A stretch of DNA of 12,853 nucleotides from CAYYGL01 sp964471235. Lineage in GTDB: Bacteria; Calditrichota; Calditrichia; RBG-13-44-9; J075. The stretch's first letter is position 1. Every line of letters starts with the position of its first letter. The translations under genes were made by a program, and so were the position numbers. Shown in pieces: positions 1-7,235 of the stretch. The stretch is taken from the NCBI GenBank assembly GCA_964471235.1, contig CAYYGL010000140.1, forward strand, positions 1 through 12,853, given 5' to 3'. The notes beneath the pieces were generated by a model. The model made no database searches. It was not told the DNA's origin and saw only the letters and a list, made by a program, of their open reading frames with translations.

Positions 1-548
1 GCTTCGGCACAGGCACAAATCAATGGGATATCTTGTAAGCCCTTTTCTGCCAGCCTTTTTTTAGCCATTACCATCCATCGAAAGGCAATATCGATTCCCA
101 CCACCTGTTGGTATCTGCCGGCAGCTACTGCCAGTAAGGATGCAGAACCACAACCGACATCCAGAAGCGTCATGTTCCGGGTATCTCCCCCACTCTCACT
201 TTCCCAGCGATTTAAAGCTGCCTCCCCCCGGGCTTCCCCGGCAAGCTCCGCCCGTTTAAACATCTGAGCTTGATCCGGCGGAACGACGGTTGCCAATCGA
301 TAGTACAGATCGAGAGATTCCTCAAAGGTCATTTTCCGGTATTCTTTGTCAATGGCTCGTCCCCGATTTCGGTCTTTCTCCTTGGTGTTATAAGGGTCAT
401 CAAAAACGCGTAAATCCGGGATCCCCAATACTACCGGAAAGGCTTCGTTACAAGATTGGCAAACAAAAAAGCGCTCATCCCCTTTCCGCTGATCCGTTAA
501 ATCACTTTTGCAATGGGGACAAACAATTTCCACTCCCTTAAACTGCAT
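1..548 (-). CDS. Class I SAM-dependent methyltransferase with N-terminal zinc ribbon (partial, C-terminus beyond window)
   Basis: The gene starts inside the window and runs off its left edge; 182 codons are visible. Residues 10-33 hold two Cys pairs, CPHC (10-13) and CQSC (30-33), followed by a 'GIPDL' segment. This is the layout of a Trm112-like zinc ribbon, which often precedes methyltransferase domains. A linker of about 80 residues leads to SAM-binding motif I, LLDVGCG (about 128-134), and an acidic motif II residue in GID (151-153). The rest of the Rossmann fold is missing. The start is the ATG at 546-548, behind a strong GAGGAGG site; another ATG four bases upstream is out of frame and stops after four codons. 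The acceptor is unknown. As the last visible gene of a glycan locus, it may methylate a sugar or lipid intermediate (inference). Fold assignment is firm, substrate is not. Confidence 0.88.
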   Translation of the reverse strand, partial: MQFKGVEIVCPHCKSDLTDQRKGDERFFVCQSCNEAFPVVLGIPDLRVFDDPYNTKEKDRNRGRAIDKEYRKMTFEESLDLYYRLATVVPPDQAQMFKRAELAGEARGEAALNRWESESGGDTRNMTLLDVGCGSASLLAVAAGRYQQVVGIDIAFRWMVMAKKRLAEKGLQDIPLICACAE

Positions 549-628
549 GCATCCCCTCCTCAACAATCAGCTTCAACCGCCTGACCAGGAACGACCGCAT
601 GAAGATAGGGACCGGAATAAACTTTCGC

Positions 629-1786
629 TTAAGCAACTTTTTCCTCCGGTTGGATTTGGATCATCTCATCGGGTTTCAAGGGTTCGGGCTTTTTCCAGAC
701 TTTTGCCCCGACCATGGTTTTTAACAATTGCAGCGGTTGATAGGTAAAGCTGGGCCAGAGGAAGATTTCGTTGGTGCAAGCGCATTCCTTATTGTGAATC
801 GAGCGGCGCAGGGCATCACCGGCGGCGGAATACCAGATTTCCCGGAAACTCTTCTCCCGCAAATTGCCAAGCGGTTTGTGGTTTTCGCAGAAGCTGACAT
901 CGCCGTTGGCGTTAATCACACAACTGAGGATACCGGCACGGCAGGGGATAACTTGCCGGTCTTCCCGGGCGGTGCGAATTTTTGCCCACTGGAGCATCGG
1001 TTCAACAATGCTACCGAACCGCCCCTCTTCCCGGGGCGCCCATAACCGATTCGCATAATCCATCAACTCCCGGTAGCGGTCCAAATCCGGCAATTTCAGG
1101 GTAGGGTCTTTGCGGTCGCCGCGAATGAGGGCGATGTTGTGGTGTTCCATTTGAGGGCATCGCTCGTATAGGTAGGTGGTCAACCGTTGTATCTCATCCA
1201 TATTGGTATGGGTGGCGGTGGAAATGGCGTGAATTCGCAGCCGCGGGTCTTGTTTCTGGAGTTCTGCAAGCGCTTCGTAGGTCTCCATTGCCTTTTCAAA
1301 AGATTTGGGGTTGCCCCGGAATTTATTGTGAAACTCCGGCATCCCGTCCAACGATAATTCAATCACAAACAGATGCAGGCTTTCCTCTTTGAGAACATCG
1401 GTAATCGCATCGATAGTCTTTTTGGTGAAATACCCGTTGCTGGGCACATAGATATTTTCCACATCGTTGTGCTGAATGAAATAACGGCAGATTTCCGCAA
1501 ACTCCTTGCGGATGAACGGTTCTCCCCCGGAGAGATTGAGATTTTCCAGCTTCCCCAGGTCATCGGCAAGGGCAAATATCTCTTCCACCGTTAAATCATC
1601 CCGTTTGTTCAAATTCCGCCAGTAGAAACAGTGGTCGCAGGTGAGATTACAAATCGAGTTGATAAACAGAATGATAAATGGGGGAAGGGAAACTTTGGGG
1701 ATCCCCAGGCTTTTCCAGGACAACCGGGCATGCCGGATGGTTCTATATAATGGATTCATCCCTGATTGGTGGTTGATGGTATCCAT
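629..1786 (-). CDS. Radical SAM protein with SPASM-type C-terminal domain
   Basis: A 385-residue protein. The radical SAM cluster motif CxxxCxxC is at C46, C50 and C53, followed by F-Y-W. An LSGGEP segment at 85-90 is the typical SAM-contacting 'GGEP' motif. The C-terminal part has C282, C289 and C300, then 'GNL' (307-309), 'IW' and C335/C337. That is the cysteine pattern of a SPASM or twitch extension holding one or more auxiliary iron-sulfur clusters. Family members modify ribosomal peptides, act as anaerobic sulfatase maturases, or modify sugars and lipids. No precursor peptide gene or sulfatase is nearby, so a role in glycan or lipid modification is inferred from the neighbours only. The ATG has an AAGGAG six bases upstream. 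There are 45 bases to the preceding glycosyltransferase gene and 80 to the methyltransferase gene. Confidence 0.93.
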   Translation of the reverse strand: MDTINHQSGMNPLYRTIRHARLSWKSLGIPKVSLPPFIILFINSICNLTCDHCFYWRNLNKRDDLTVEEIFALADDLGKLENLNLSGGEPFIRKEFAEICRYFIQHNDVENIYVPSNGYFTKKTIDAITDVLKEESLHLFVIELSLDGMPEFHNKFRGNPKSFEKAMETYEALAELQKQDPRLRIHAISTATHTNMDEIQRLTTYLYERCPQMEHHNIALIRGDRKDPTLKLPDLDRYRELMDYANRLWAPREEGRFGSIVEPMLQWAKIRTAREDRQVIPCRAGILSCVINANGDVSFCENHKPLGNLREKSFREIWYSAAGDALRRSIHNKECACTNEIFLWPSFTYQPLQLLKTMVGAKVWKKPEPLKPDEMIQIQPEEKVA

Positions 1787-1831
1787 CGTCTTCTCCTTGT
1801 GTTAAGATGGCTTCCTGAATCAAAAAGGATT

Positions 1832-2827
1832 TTACTCCGTTAAGGGAGTCGGTTTGGCAGTTGCATATCCCACAAATTCGCCGATCGACCAGAAGCAGAG
1901 CAACAAAAAAGTGATTGGTAAGGCACTGAGAAATGCTCCTATGTGTCGTTTTTTAAGCAGCACTTCGCGAAATTTGCGAGCGGTTAGCAGGAAAGGAAGT
2001 AAAGGCGAAAACGCCAGGTAGATCAGTCGCTTCAAAACAGGCATCTCTTTTGCCAGGGTTCCGGCATAAGACCGACCCCAGACATATCGCTCCAGAAAGG
2101 CTTTCCCAAATGTTAAATTTTCACGATGTTGGTAAACAATCACGTCAGGGGAAAGCCACAGGGTTTCGCCATTTTTCAGGAAGGTGCCATTAATGATGGT
2201 CTCGTGATAGGCATCCGCCCACAAATCTTTGATTGCTTCCAGCTTGTCCCGTTTGTAGGTAATATTGGCGTCGCTAATGGCAAACGCCGGTCCTTCGGGA
2301 ACCGGGTTCTGGTAGCGTCCGAAATCACAGAAATAAATTGCCCAGTTTAACAGTCGATGAACTTCGTTTTCGATGGCGCCGCCAACGGCTGCATAATTGT
2401 TTTGGTGAATTGCCATCACGTTTTTTGCCCAGTTCTTGTCAACTCTGCCGTGGTCTTCCAACAGGGCAACAATTTTGCCGCGCGCCAGCCGGAGCCCAAT
2501 CCCCCGTAATTCATCATGATGTTCCCGGCTAAAAGCATTGTTTGGTGAGGCATAACGAAGGTGGTCAACCGGATGAAAAAGCACCCCGGGGAATTCGGAT
2601 TGTAATGCCGCAACTTCCTGATCCCGGGCGTCATAAGGCACAATGATTTCTAAAGAAGGAGGATCAATTTGCTGATAGATCGCCTGCAAACAGCCTCTCA
2701 GGTGATGGGCATCGCTAACGATGGCAATGGTAATCGACAATTCGGGTATTTTTTTCGTAGCGTCTTGACGGTCGATTTTGACTCTCCTTTTATTCAACTT
2801 CCAACAAGCTGTTTCCCGGTCCGACAA
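1832..2827 (-). CDS. Family 2 glycosyltransferase with C-terminal membrane helices (second of a tandem pair)
   Basis: The GT-A nucleotide-sugar-binding strand is S-I-T-I-A-I-V-S (31-38). A 'GKIVALLEDH' stretch (117-126) lies where the metal-binding DxD of GT2 enzymes is expected, and here it reads E-D-H. 'YAAVGG' (145-150) and an 'SPDVIVYQHR' stretch (226-235) follow. Two hydrophobic segments (about 267-282 and 298-321) should anchor it to the membrane with the catalytic domain in the cytoplasm. It is a paralogue of the adjacent upstream gene, sharing YAAVGG, RLIY-A-SPLLP and GE-GY. Coordinates give the longest conventional reading, from a TTG overlapping the upstream gene by 38 bases. However, the good ribosome-binding site (2784-2789) lies seven bases before in-frame codon 18, an ATC at 2774-2776, which would give 314 residues. 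Donor and acceptor sugars are unknown. Confidence 0.88.
   Translation of the reverse strand: MSDRETACWKLNKRRVKIDRQDATKKIPELSITIAIVSDAHHLRGCLQAIYQQIDPPSLEIIVPYDARDQEVAALQSEFPGVLFHPVDHLRYASPNNAFSREHHDELRGIGLRLARGKIVALLEDHGRVDKNWAKNVMAIHQNNYAAVGGAIENEVHRLLNWAIYFCDFGRYQNPVPEGPAFAISDANITYKRDKLEAIKDLWADAYHETIINGTFLKNGETLWLSPDVIVYQHRENLTFGKAFLERYVWGRSYAGTLAKEMPVLKRLIYLAFSPLLPFLLTARKFREVLLKKRHIGAFLSALPITFLLLCFWSIGEFVGYATAKPTPLTE
2784..2789 (-). promoter_or_regulatory. Ribosome-binding site AAGGAG pointing to an ATC codon
   Basis: An AAGGAG lies directly after the stop codon (2790-2792) of the upstream glycosyltransferase gene. Seven bases downstream, in the frame of the next glycosyltransferase, is ATC (2774-2776) and not ATG, GTG or TTG. 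The spacing is optimal. The protein read from this codon has 12 residues before its first strand motif, close to the 11 in the paralogue. It could be a rare ATC start, a mutated ATG, or a sequencing error. Confidence 0.6.
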
Positions 2828-3704
2828 GGTATCCGATTACTTCTCCCAGAATATAAATACCCGATACCGGTATCAATAGCGGAATACTTAATATAAATTT
2901 ATCCACATGGCATTTTTTTGACCACACCCGGGATGCCATTCTGCCCAACAACAGCAACGGCAGCAAGGGCGACGTAGCGACGTAAATTAAGCGGCGGCTC
3001 CAGGGCATCACCCTTCTGCGGGCGCCGGCAAATGCCCGGCTGAAGAGAAAGCGTTGCCGCAGGTAATAAAAGTAGTTAAACGGTCCGATATGGTAAACCA
3101 CCATGTTCGGTTCGGAATACACGATTTCATTGTCCGCTTTTAACCGGGGATACAGATAGGCTTCCCAATAGCCGTGTTCCAAATCGGGGAGATGTTTCAT
3201 CAAAATTTCGCGCCGGAAAGCCACATTGTTCCCCGCCAGAAAAGGGGCTTCACCGGCTGGCATTGGCGGGATGAAGGTATTGTATTCGGTAAAATAGGTT
3301 ACCCAGTCCCGTAATCTTTTATAGTTGTAATCCGCAGTTGGACCGCCGACGGCTGCATAGGAATTTTCAAAAGCGCTGGCGATGGTTTCCAGCCAATTTT
3401 CCGCCGCCAGGCAGTGCTCCTCTATAATTGCCACAATTTCCCCTTTGGCGTGCTGGATTCCCACACGCCTCAGTTCCGGAATTGTCTGCGGCGCTTCCCT
3501 TGAAATGACCCGAACGCCGGGAAATTCCCTGGCAATCAGCTCCCGGGTCTCCGCGCCGTGACAATCCACTACAATCGTTTCGAACTCCGGCGCATTCTTT
3601 TGTCGACTCAGGGATTCGAGGCAGGCGGTAATAAACGGGGCGCCCACTTTGGAAGCTATCACAACGGAAATCCTGGGGGTCTCGGCAGCAGCTTCGTCGC
3701 TCAT
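2790..3704 (-). CDS. Family 2 glycosyltransferase with C-terminal membrane helices (first of a tandem pair)
   Basis: A 304-residue protein from the ATG at 3702-3704, which has an AAGGAG (3716-3721) eleven bases upstream. An in-frame TTG nine codons earlier overlaps that ribosome-binding site, so it is rejected. The GT-A fold opens with RISVVIAS (11-18). The region 'GEIVAIIEEH' (88-97) replaces the usual DxD with E-E-H. 'YAAVGG' (116-121), 'GNN-AFRR' (158-165) and 'YWEAYLYPRL' (179-188) follow, the latter in the acceptor-side position. Hydrophobic segments at about 238-255 and 270-294 indicate membrane anchoring. It most likely transfers a sugar from a nucleotide donor to a lipid-linked acceptor on the inner leaflet (inference). 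It forms a tandem duplication with the next gene; the two have diverged most around the acceptor region, suggesting consecutive but different sugar additions. Confidence 0.9.
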   Translation of the reverse strand: MSDEAAAETPRISVVIASKVGAPFITACLESLSRQKNAPEFETIVVDCHGAETRELIAREFPGVRVISREAPQTIPELRRVGIQHAKGEIVAIIEEHCLAAENWLETIASAFENSYAAVGGPTADYNYKRLRDWVTYFTEYNTFIPPMPAGEAPFLAGNNVAFRREILMKHLPDLEHGYWEAYLYPRLKADNEIVYSEPNMVVYHIGPFNYFYYLRQRFLFSRAFAGARRRVMPWSRRLIYVATSPLLPLLLLGRMASRVWSKKCHVDKFILSIPLLIPVSGIYILGEVIGYLVGPGNSLLEVE

Positions 3705-3806
3705 ATTTATTTGCACTCCTTCTATGGTCAATAAGGTTTCCTGTAGTCCCGGGAATTGATTGGATTTGAAGCATCCTGCCCATTACACACGGGCACGTTT
3801 CCAAAA

Positions 3807-4781
3807 TCAGTCGGAATGATTGTTATCCCGAATATAGCGGATGGTTTCTTCCAGAATCTTTTCCAGGTGGGTGGTCGGTTGAAATCCGATGACCCGATGA
3901 ATCTTCTCAATACTCGGCACCCGGCGTTGCATATCCTCAAAGCCTTTTTCATACGCTTTTTCATAAGGGATATGCTGGATTTCCGAGGTGCTTCCGGTCA
4001 TTTCCTTGATTTTCACCGCCAAATCATTTATCGAAATTTCATTGGGATTGCCGATGTTGAAGACCTCGCCGACTGTCTGGTCGCTTTCCATCAACCCGGT
4101 CAGGGCGCGAATACAGTCTTTTACATACAGAAAGCAGCGGGTCTGTTCCCCGGAACCGTATACCGTAATCGGTAAATTTGCCAGCGCCTGACTGATAAAC
4201 CGGGGGATCACCATCCCATATTGCCCGCGCTGCCGGGGACCAACGGTATTAAACAACCGCACCACCACCACCGGAAGCCGCTTTTCATGCCAGTAGGCAA
4301 TTGCCAGAAACTCATCCACCGCTTTCGAGGCGGCATACGCCCAACGGTGTTTGGTCGGCGGTCCGATGACTGAGTCGTCATCTTCACTGAAAACCGGTTT
4401 GTTGTTCTTCCCGTAAACTTCGGAAGTTGAGGTTACCAGCACTTTCTTGCGATAGCGGCAGGCAAGACGCAGCACCACCTCCGTGCCGGAGATGTTGGTT
4501 TCGATGGTGCGGGTGGGCTGCTGAACAATCAATTTGACCCCGACCGCTGCCGCCAGATGGTATATCTGATCACACTGCTTAATAAGCTCCTCGGTCACTT
4601 CTTCGTGTTTAATGGAATCGATGACACAATGAAAATTAGGGTTTTTCTCAAGGTGTTCGATATTGTGGATCAACCCGGTGGAGAGATCGTCCAGAATAAA
4701 CACTTCATGCCCATTGTTCAACAATTCCTCGGCAAGGTGAGAACCGATAAATCCGGCACCGCCTGTTATCAGAATCCGCAT
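3807..4781 (-). CDS. NAD-dependent nucleotide-sugar epimerase/dehydratase (extended SDR)
   Basis: A 324-residue protein of typical length for UDP-glucose 4-epimerase, UDP-glucuronate decarboxylase and dTDP-glucose 4,6-dehydratase relatives. The NAD-binding GGAGFIGS is at 7-14, with acidic D31/D32 at the end of the second strand. 'STSEVYG' at 118-124 supplies the catalytic Ser/Thr region and YAASK at 149-153 supplies the Tyr-x-x-x-Lys pair. Later come 'RLFNTVGPRQ' (175-184) and 'YG-GEQTRCF' (208-217), typical substrate-binding segments. It should convert a cytoplasmic nucleotide sugar into the donor used by the glycosyltransferases of this locus. Whether it epimerises, decarboxylates or dehydrates cannot be decided from motifs alone. 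The ATG follows a GAAGGA site. It is separated by 102 bases from the tandem glycosyltransferases and by 73 from the small membrane protein gene. Confidence 0.93.
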   Translation of the reverse strand: MRILITGGAGFIGSHLAEELLNNGHEVFILDDLSTGLIHNIEHLEKNPNFHCVIDSIKHEEVTEELIKQCDQIYHLAAAVGVKLIVQQPTRTIETNISGTEVVLRLACRYRKKVLVTSTSEVYGKNNKPVFSEDDDSVIGPPTKHRWAYAASKAVDEFLAIAYWHEKRLPVVVVRLFNTVGPRQRGQYGMVIPRFISQALANLPITVYGSGEQTRCFLYVKDCIRALTGLMESDQTVGEVFNIGNPNEISINDLAVKIKEMTGSTSEIQHIPYEKAYEKGFEDMQRRVPSIEKIHRVIGFQPTTHLEKILEETIRYIRDNNHSD

Positions 4782-4854
4782 GGTAATTTTTCCTTCAAGA
4801 GTTTATAATATCAATGAGTTCTTTCTGTGAGATAGTTTCGGGCTGAAGTGGGAA

Positions 4855-5160
4855 TCAGCGATTGCGCAGCCAGACGATCCGATTGTACACCAGACCGATT
4901 AGCCAGCCCACCACCCAACCCACAAGGGCACCCCAGAGCAGCCCGATAATGCTCCCAAACCAGGAGACCGAGTAACCGATAAAATATTGCCCAAGCAGGT
5001 TTAAATGCTGCCCGACGTTGGGTCCGCCTTTTATCAACAGCCAGACCGTCATAATAAACATCGCCAGCCCGAAAAGAATTGCCATCACAAAGGCTAAAAT
5101 ATTTGCCTGAATTTTGGCAATGCTATGGCTGAGTTCTTCCTGTGGTGAATGCTCTTTCAT
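4855..5160 (-). CDS. Small two-helix membrane protein of unknown function (IKGGP module)
   Basis: A 101-residue protein I do not recognise as a named family. Residues 1-18 are polar and charged, residues about 21-43 form a first membrane helix, and about 62-92 a second, very Gly/Trp-rich helix with repeated small residues that suits close helix packing. The C-terminus is basic (N-R-I-V-W-L-R-N-R). Residues 41-93 match residues 532-584 of the neighbouring FAD oxidoreductase without gaps, with 23 identities in 53 by my hand count, beginning with the shared LLIKGGP. It is therefore the same membrane module as a free protein. It may pair with the anchored oxidoreductase or recruit other enzymes of the locus to the membrane (inference). 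The ribosome-binding site is weak (GGATAGAG region). Confidence 0.85.
   Translation of the reverse strand: MKEHSPQEELSHSIAKIQANILAFVMAILFGLAMFIMTVWLLIKGGPNVGQHLNLLGQYFIGYSVSWFGSIIGLLWGALVGWVVGWLIGLVYNRIVWLRNR
4882..5040 (-). other. IKGGP membrane module, free-standing copy
   Basis: Encodes residues 41-93 of the 101-residue protein. The common pattern with the second copy at 5323-5481 is LLIKGGPxVGxxLxLL, then F-x-G, V-x-W-x-G, G, and a Gly-rich second helix ending in Asn. The conserved loop between the helices is the best-kept part. Confidence 0.8.
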
Positions 5161-5241
5161 TGTCTCTATCCGTTTATTAAAATGAGAATGAATTTATCAA
5201 ATTTAACGGGATTTAAAAAGGGGTAAATTGCTTCTGCCAAA

Positions 5242-7074
5242 CTAAACCTTGTCTAATAAATCACGCCCTTCTTCCTTCTCGATATTCCGTTTGATCATAT
5301 ATGCGTAGGCAGCCATCCCCCAATTCCGGAGGGAGGCGATAACATAGCCGAGGAGAAATCCTCCCAGGCCTGCCTGGAAAAAGCCCAGGAATGCCCCCTT
5401 CCAGTTCACCTTAAAGCCCAGGAAGAAATTTTCCAACAGCCGCAAATTGGGACCCACTACCGGACCTCCTTTAATGAGCAGGATGGCGGTTGCCAGGAAC
5501 AGCAGTAATCCGCTGACCATTCCCACAGCAATGCCAAGCGCCAGCGGGTCTAAGCGGGCAAACACCTGTTCTATGACTTCTTCCACCGGAATTTCAATTT
5601 CTTCTTTCTCTGGCACCACCCGGGTAGGAATTAACCGGTCTCCGGTCGCCGGTTTCTTAACTTCGCCTTCTTCATGATATTCCGATTCGGTATTCACTGC
5701 CCAGATGTCATACTGCTCGCCGAAAATATTCCGGGCAGCATACACCGCGGTCAACATGGAATGATCTTGATTGTTATAGCGATGCAGCCCGTTTCTGCCA
5801 ACCGTTTGAAGATTGGTAAACTGAATCAAATAATTTTTAATCGTTTCCAGACTGTCGTGATAATTTTGATCGTAAATCGGGTATGCCTTTTTCATTCGCA
5901 CCACTGTGCCATCGATTACTTCATTGGGTTCAATCAATCCCAACTGGGCGCATTCTTTTACTCCCAACTCAACCAGCCGCTCGTCTTCCCAGCGCCATTC
6001 CTCATCCTTCTCCCAGAGAAAATATTCCAACCCCAGGGAGGTGGTATTTAAATCCGGCACCATATCGGGGCTCCAGTTCTTGTAATTCTGGATGCGTCCC
6101 ATTTTAACTTCCGGGGTATGGATGTATATCCAATTGTCCGGGAAAACGTCTGCTCGATTCACAATCAGTACCGCTGTCAGGTAATCTCGGTATCGCAGAT
6201 GATGGGCAGCTTCCAGCACTTTATCCGGCGGCGCCGGATCCAGGGAAAAGATCAACTCCCGGAGTGGCATGGAGGAAATAAACTGTTCGCCACTGTATTC
6301 GGTAAGTTCCCCGGATTCGTTACGGGCATAAACGGCTTCCACATGCCAGTTTTTATGTTTGATCTTCTCCACAAATGCCCCGCGAATGGTAGGGTTGCCC
6401 TGCTCGGCTAACTGTTTTTCACAACTTTCCCACATCATCCCGGGACCCAGGCGGGGATAATGAAATTGTTCAATCAATGTGGTAATCACTTTCCCGTCTT
6501 TCGATTTACCGGCGCCGAAAAGGGCATTCCGCACCGCCTCAGTCAATGACAAATTTTTGATGCGCTGTGCCGCCCAGTCCGCTGAAATCTCTTTGCAGGG
6601 AATCCCCCACACCTTCTCGGTGTAATTTTTGAAAAAGATATTATAGAGCCGATAACCAAACCGATTGGCGACCCATTCCTCAAAATTGGTCTCCTCTTTG
6701 TACGGCGCAATTTTGGTTTTGGCATAACTGAGCACCACAAGGGCTGCTTCCACAGGACCCAATCCCACCAGCGCATTGAGTGCTTTCAAGGGATAATCGA
6801 AGAAATGACCCCGGTAGTGAATGCGCGACATGCGGGGACGAACCAGAAATTCATCCCCCAGCATCTCATGCCAGAGTTGATTGACATACGGCACTTTGGT
6901 AAAAAAACGGTGACCACCGATATCAAAGCGATAGCCTTTATAATTAACGGTACGGGAAATCCCTCCTACGATGTTATCCCCTTCCAGAATGATTGAGCCC
7001 ATTCCTAATTTGGATAATTCCCATGAAGCGGTTAAGCCGGCCGGTCCGGCTCCGATTATCACTGCCCTGGACAT
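5242..7074 (-). CDS. FAD-dependent oxidoreductase (UGM/protoporphyrinogen oxidase-like) with C-terminal membrane domain
   Basis: A 610-residue protein. The N-terminal dinucleotide-binding motif GAGPAG is at 8-13, with E31 as the ribose-binding acid, followed by GGISR (37-41) and 'DIGGHRFF' (51-58). The order resembles UDP-galactopyranose mutase and protoporphyrinogen-oxidase-like flavoproteins. Further family blocks are 'YTEKVWG' (151-157), 'YPRLGPG' (206-212) and the C-terminal FAD segment 'GRNGLHRYNNQDHSM' (426-440). After an acidic linker (about 466-506) come two membrane helices (about 508-534 and 557-582) forming the module shared with the neighbouring small protein. The usual family length is about 430-500, so the C-terminus is an extension. 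It probably acts on a nucleotide sugar or lipid-linked sugar at the membrane; ring contraction or a redox step are both possible. The ATG follows AAGGAT. It lies 161 bases downstream of its paralogue. Confidence 0.9.
   Translation of the reverse strand: MSRAVIIGAGPAGLTASWELSKLGMGSIILEGDNIVGGISRTVNYKGYRFDIGGHRFFTKVPYVNQLWHEMLGDEFLVRPRMSRIHYRGHFFDYPLKALNALVGLGPVEAALVVLSYAKTKIAPYKEETNFEEWVANRFGYRLYNIFFKNYTEKVWGIPCKEISADWAAQRIKNLSLTEAVRNALFGAGKSKDGKVITTLIEQFHYPRLGPGMMWESCEKQLAEQGNPTIRGAFVEKIKHKNWHVEAVYARNESGELTEYSGEQFISSMPLRELIFSLDPAPPDKVLEAAHHLRYRDYLTAVLIVNRADVFPDNWIYIHTPEVKMGRIQNYKNWSPDMVPDLNTTSLGLEYFLWEKDEEWRWEDERLVELGVKECAQLGLIEPNEVIDGTVVRMKKAYPIYDQNYHDSLETIKNYLIQFTNLQTVGRNGLHRYNNQDHSMLTAVYAARNIFGEQYDIWAVNTESEYHEEGEVKKPATGDRLIPTRVVPEKEEIEIPVEEVIEQVFARLDPLALGIAVGMVSGLLLFLATAILLIKGGPVVGPNLRLLENFFLGFKVNWKGAFLGFFQAGLGGFLLGYVIASLRNWGMAAYAYMIKRNIEKEEGRDLLDKV
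5323..5481 (-). other. IKGGP membrane module, copy fused to FAD oxidoreductase
   Basis: Encodes residues 532-584 of the 610-residue flavoprotein. It aligns without gaps to residues 41-93 of the 101-residue protein encoded next to it. The catalytic domain ends near residue 465, and an acidic linker connects it to this module. Confidence 0.8.
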
Positions 7075-7140
7075 AGACCCATCCTTGTTTAAATCGATTG
7101 AATTGTTTCTCGGTTTATTGAAACGTGAAACATTTTACTT

Positions 7141-7164
7141 AACGAGTAATGAAGAACGAGTAAT
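7141..7164. repeat. Short direct repeat in the gap between the two FAD oxidoreductase genes
   Basis: The ten bases aacgagtaat occur at 7141-7150 and again at 7155-7164, a 14-base period. They lie in a 161-base gap, about 70-90 bases upstream of the 610-residue flavoprotein start. This could be a binding site for a regulator or the remnant of a dispersed repeat; nothing here decides between them. Confidence 0.45.
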
Positions 7165-7235
7165 TTTCCCATCCACTTATCACCCTTTTCCACCTCTACC
7201 GCTGATTGCAAAGGCTGACAACTATTCTTCTCTGT

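Noticed and set aside
2702..3731. TTG at 3729-3731 as start of the first tandem glycosyltransferase
   Set aside because: The codons from this TTG run through the AAGGAG that serves the ATG at 3702-3704, so the downstream ATG is the better start.
3777..3795. TGCCC/GGGCA inverted repeat between the epimerase and glycosyltransferase genes as a terminator
   Set aside because: The stem is only five bases with a nine-base loop and no T run follows, so it is not supported as a terminator.
3367..3804. Minus-strand open frame of 145 codons overlapping the first tandem glycosyltransferase
   Set aside because: It is a shifted frame of a gene with a well-supported GT2 product and gives a low-complexity, Cys/Arg-rich translation without motifs.
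3756..4175. Open frame of 139 codons on the plus strand
   Set aside because: It lies antisense to the epimerase gene, which has clear motifs and a ribosome-binding site; the translation shows no recognisable domain.
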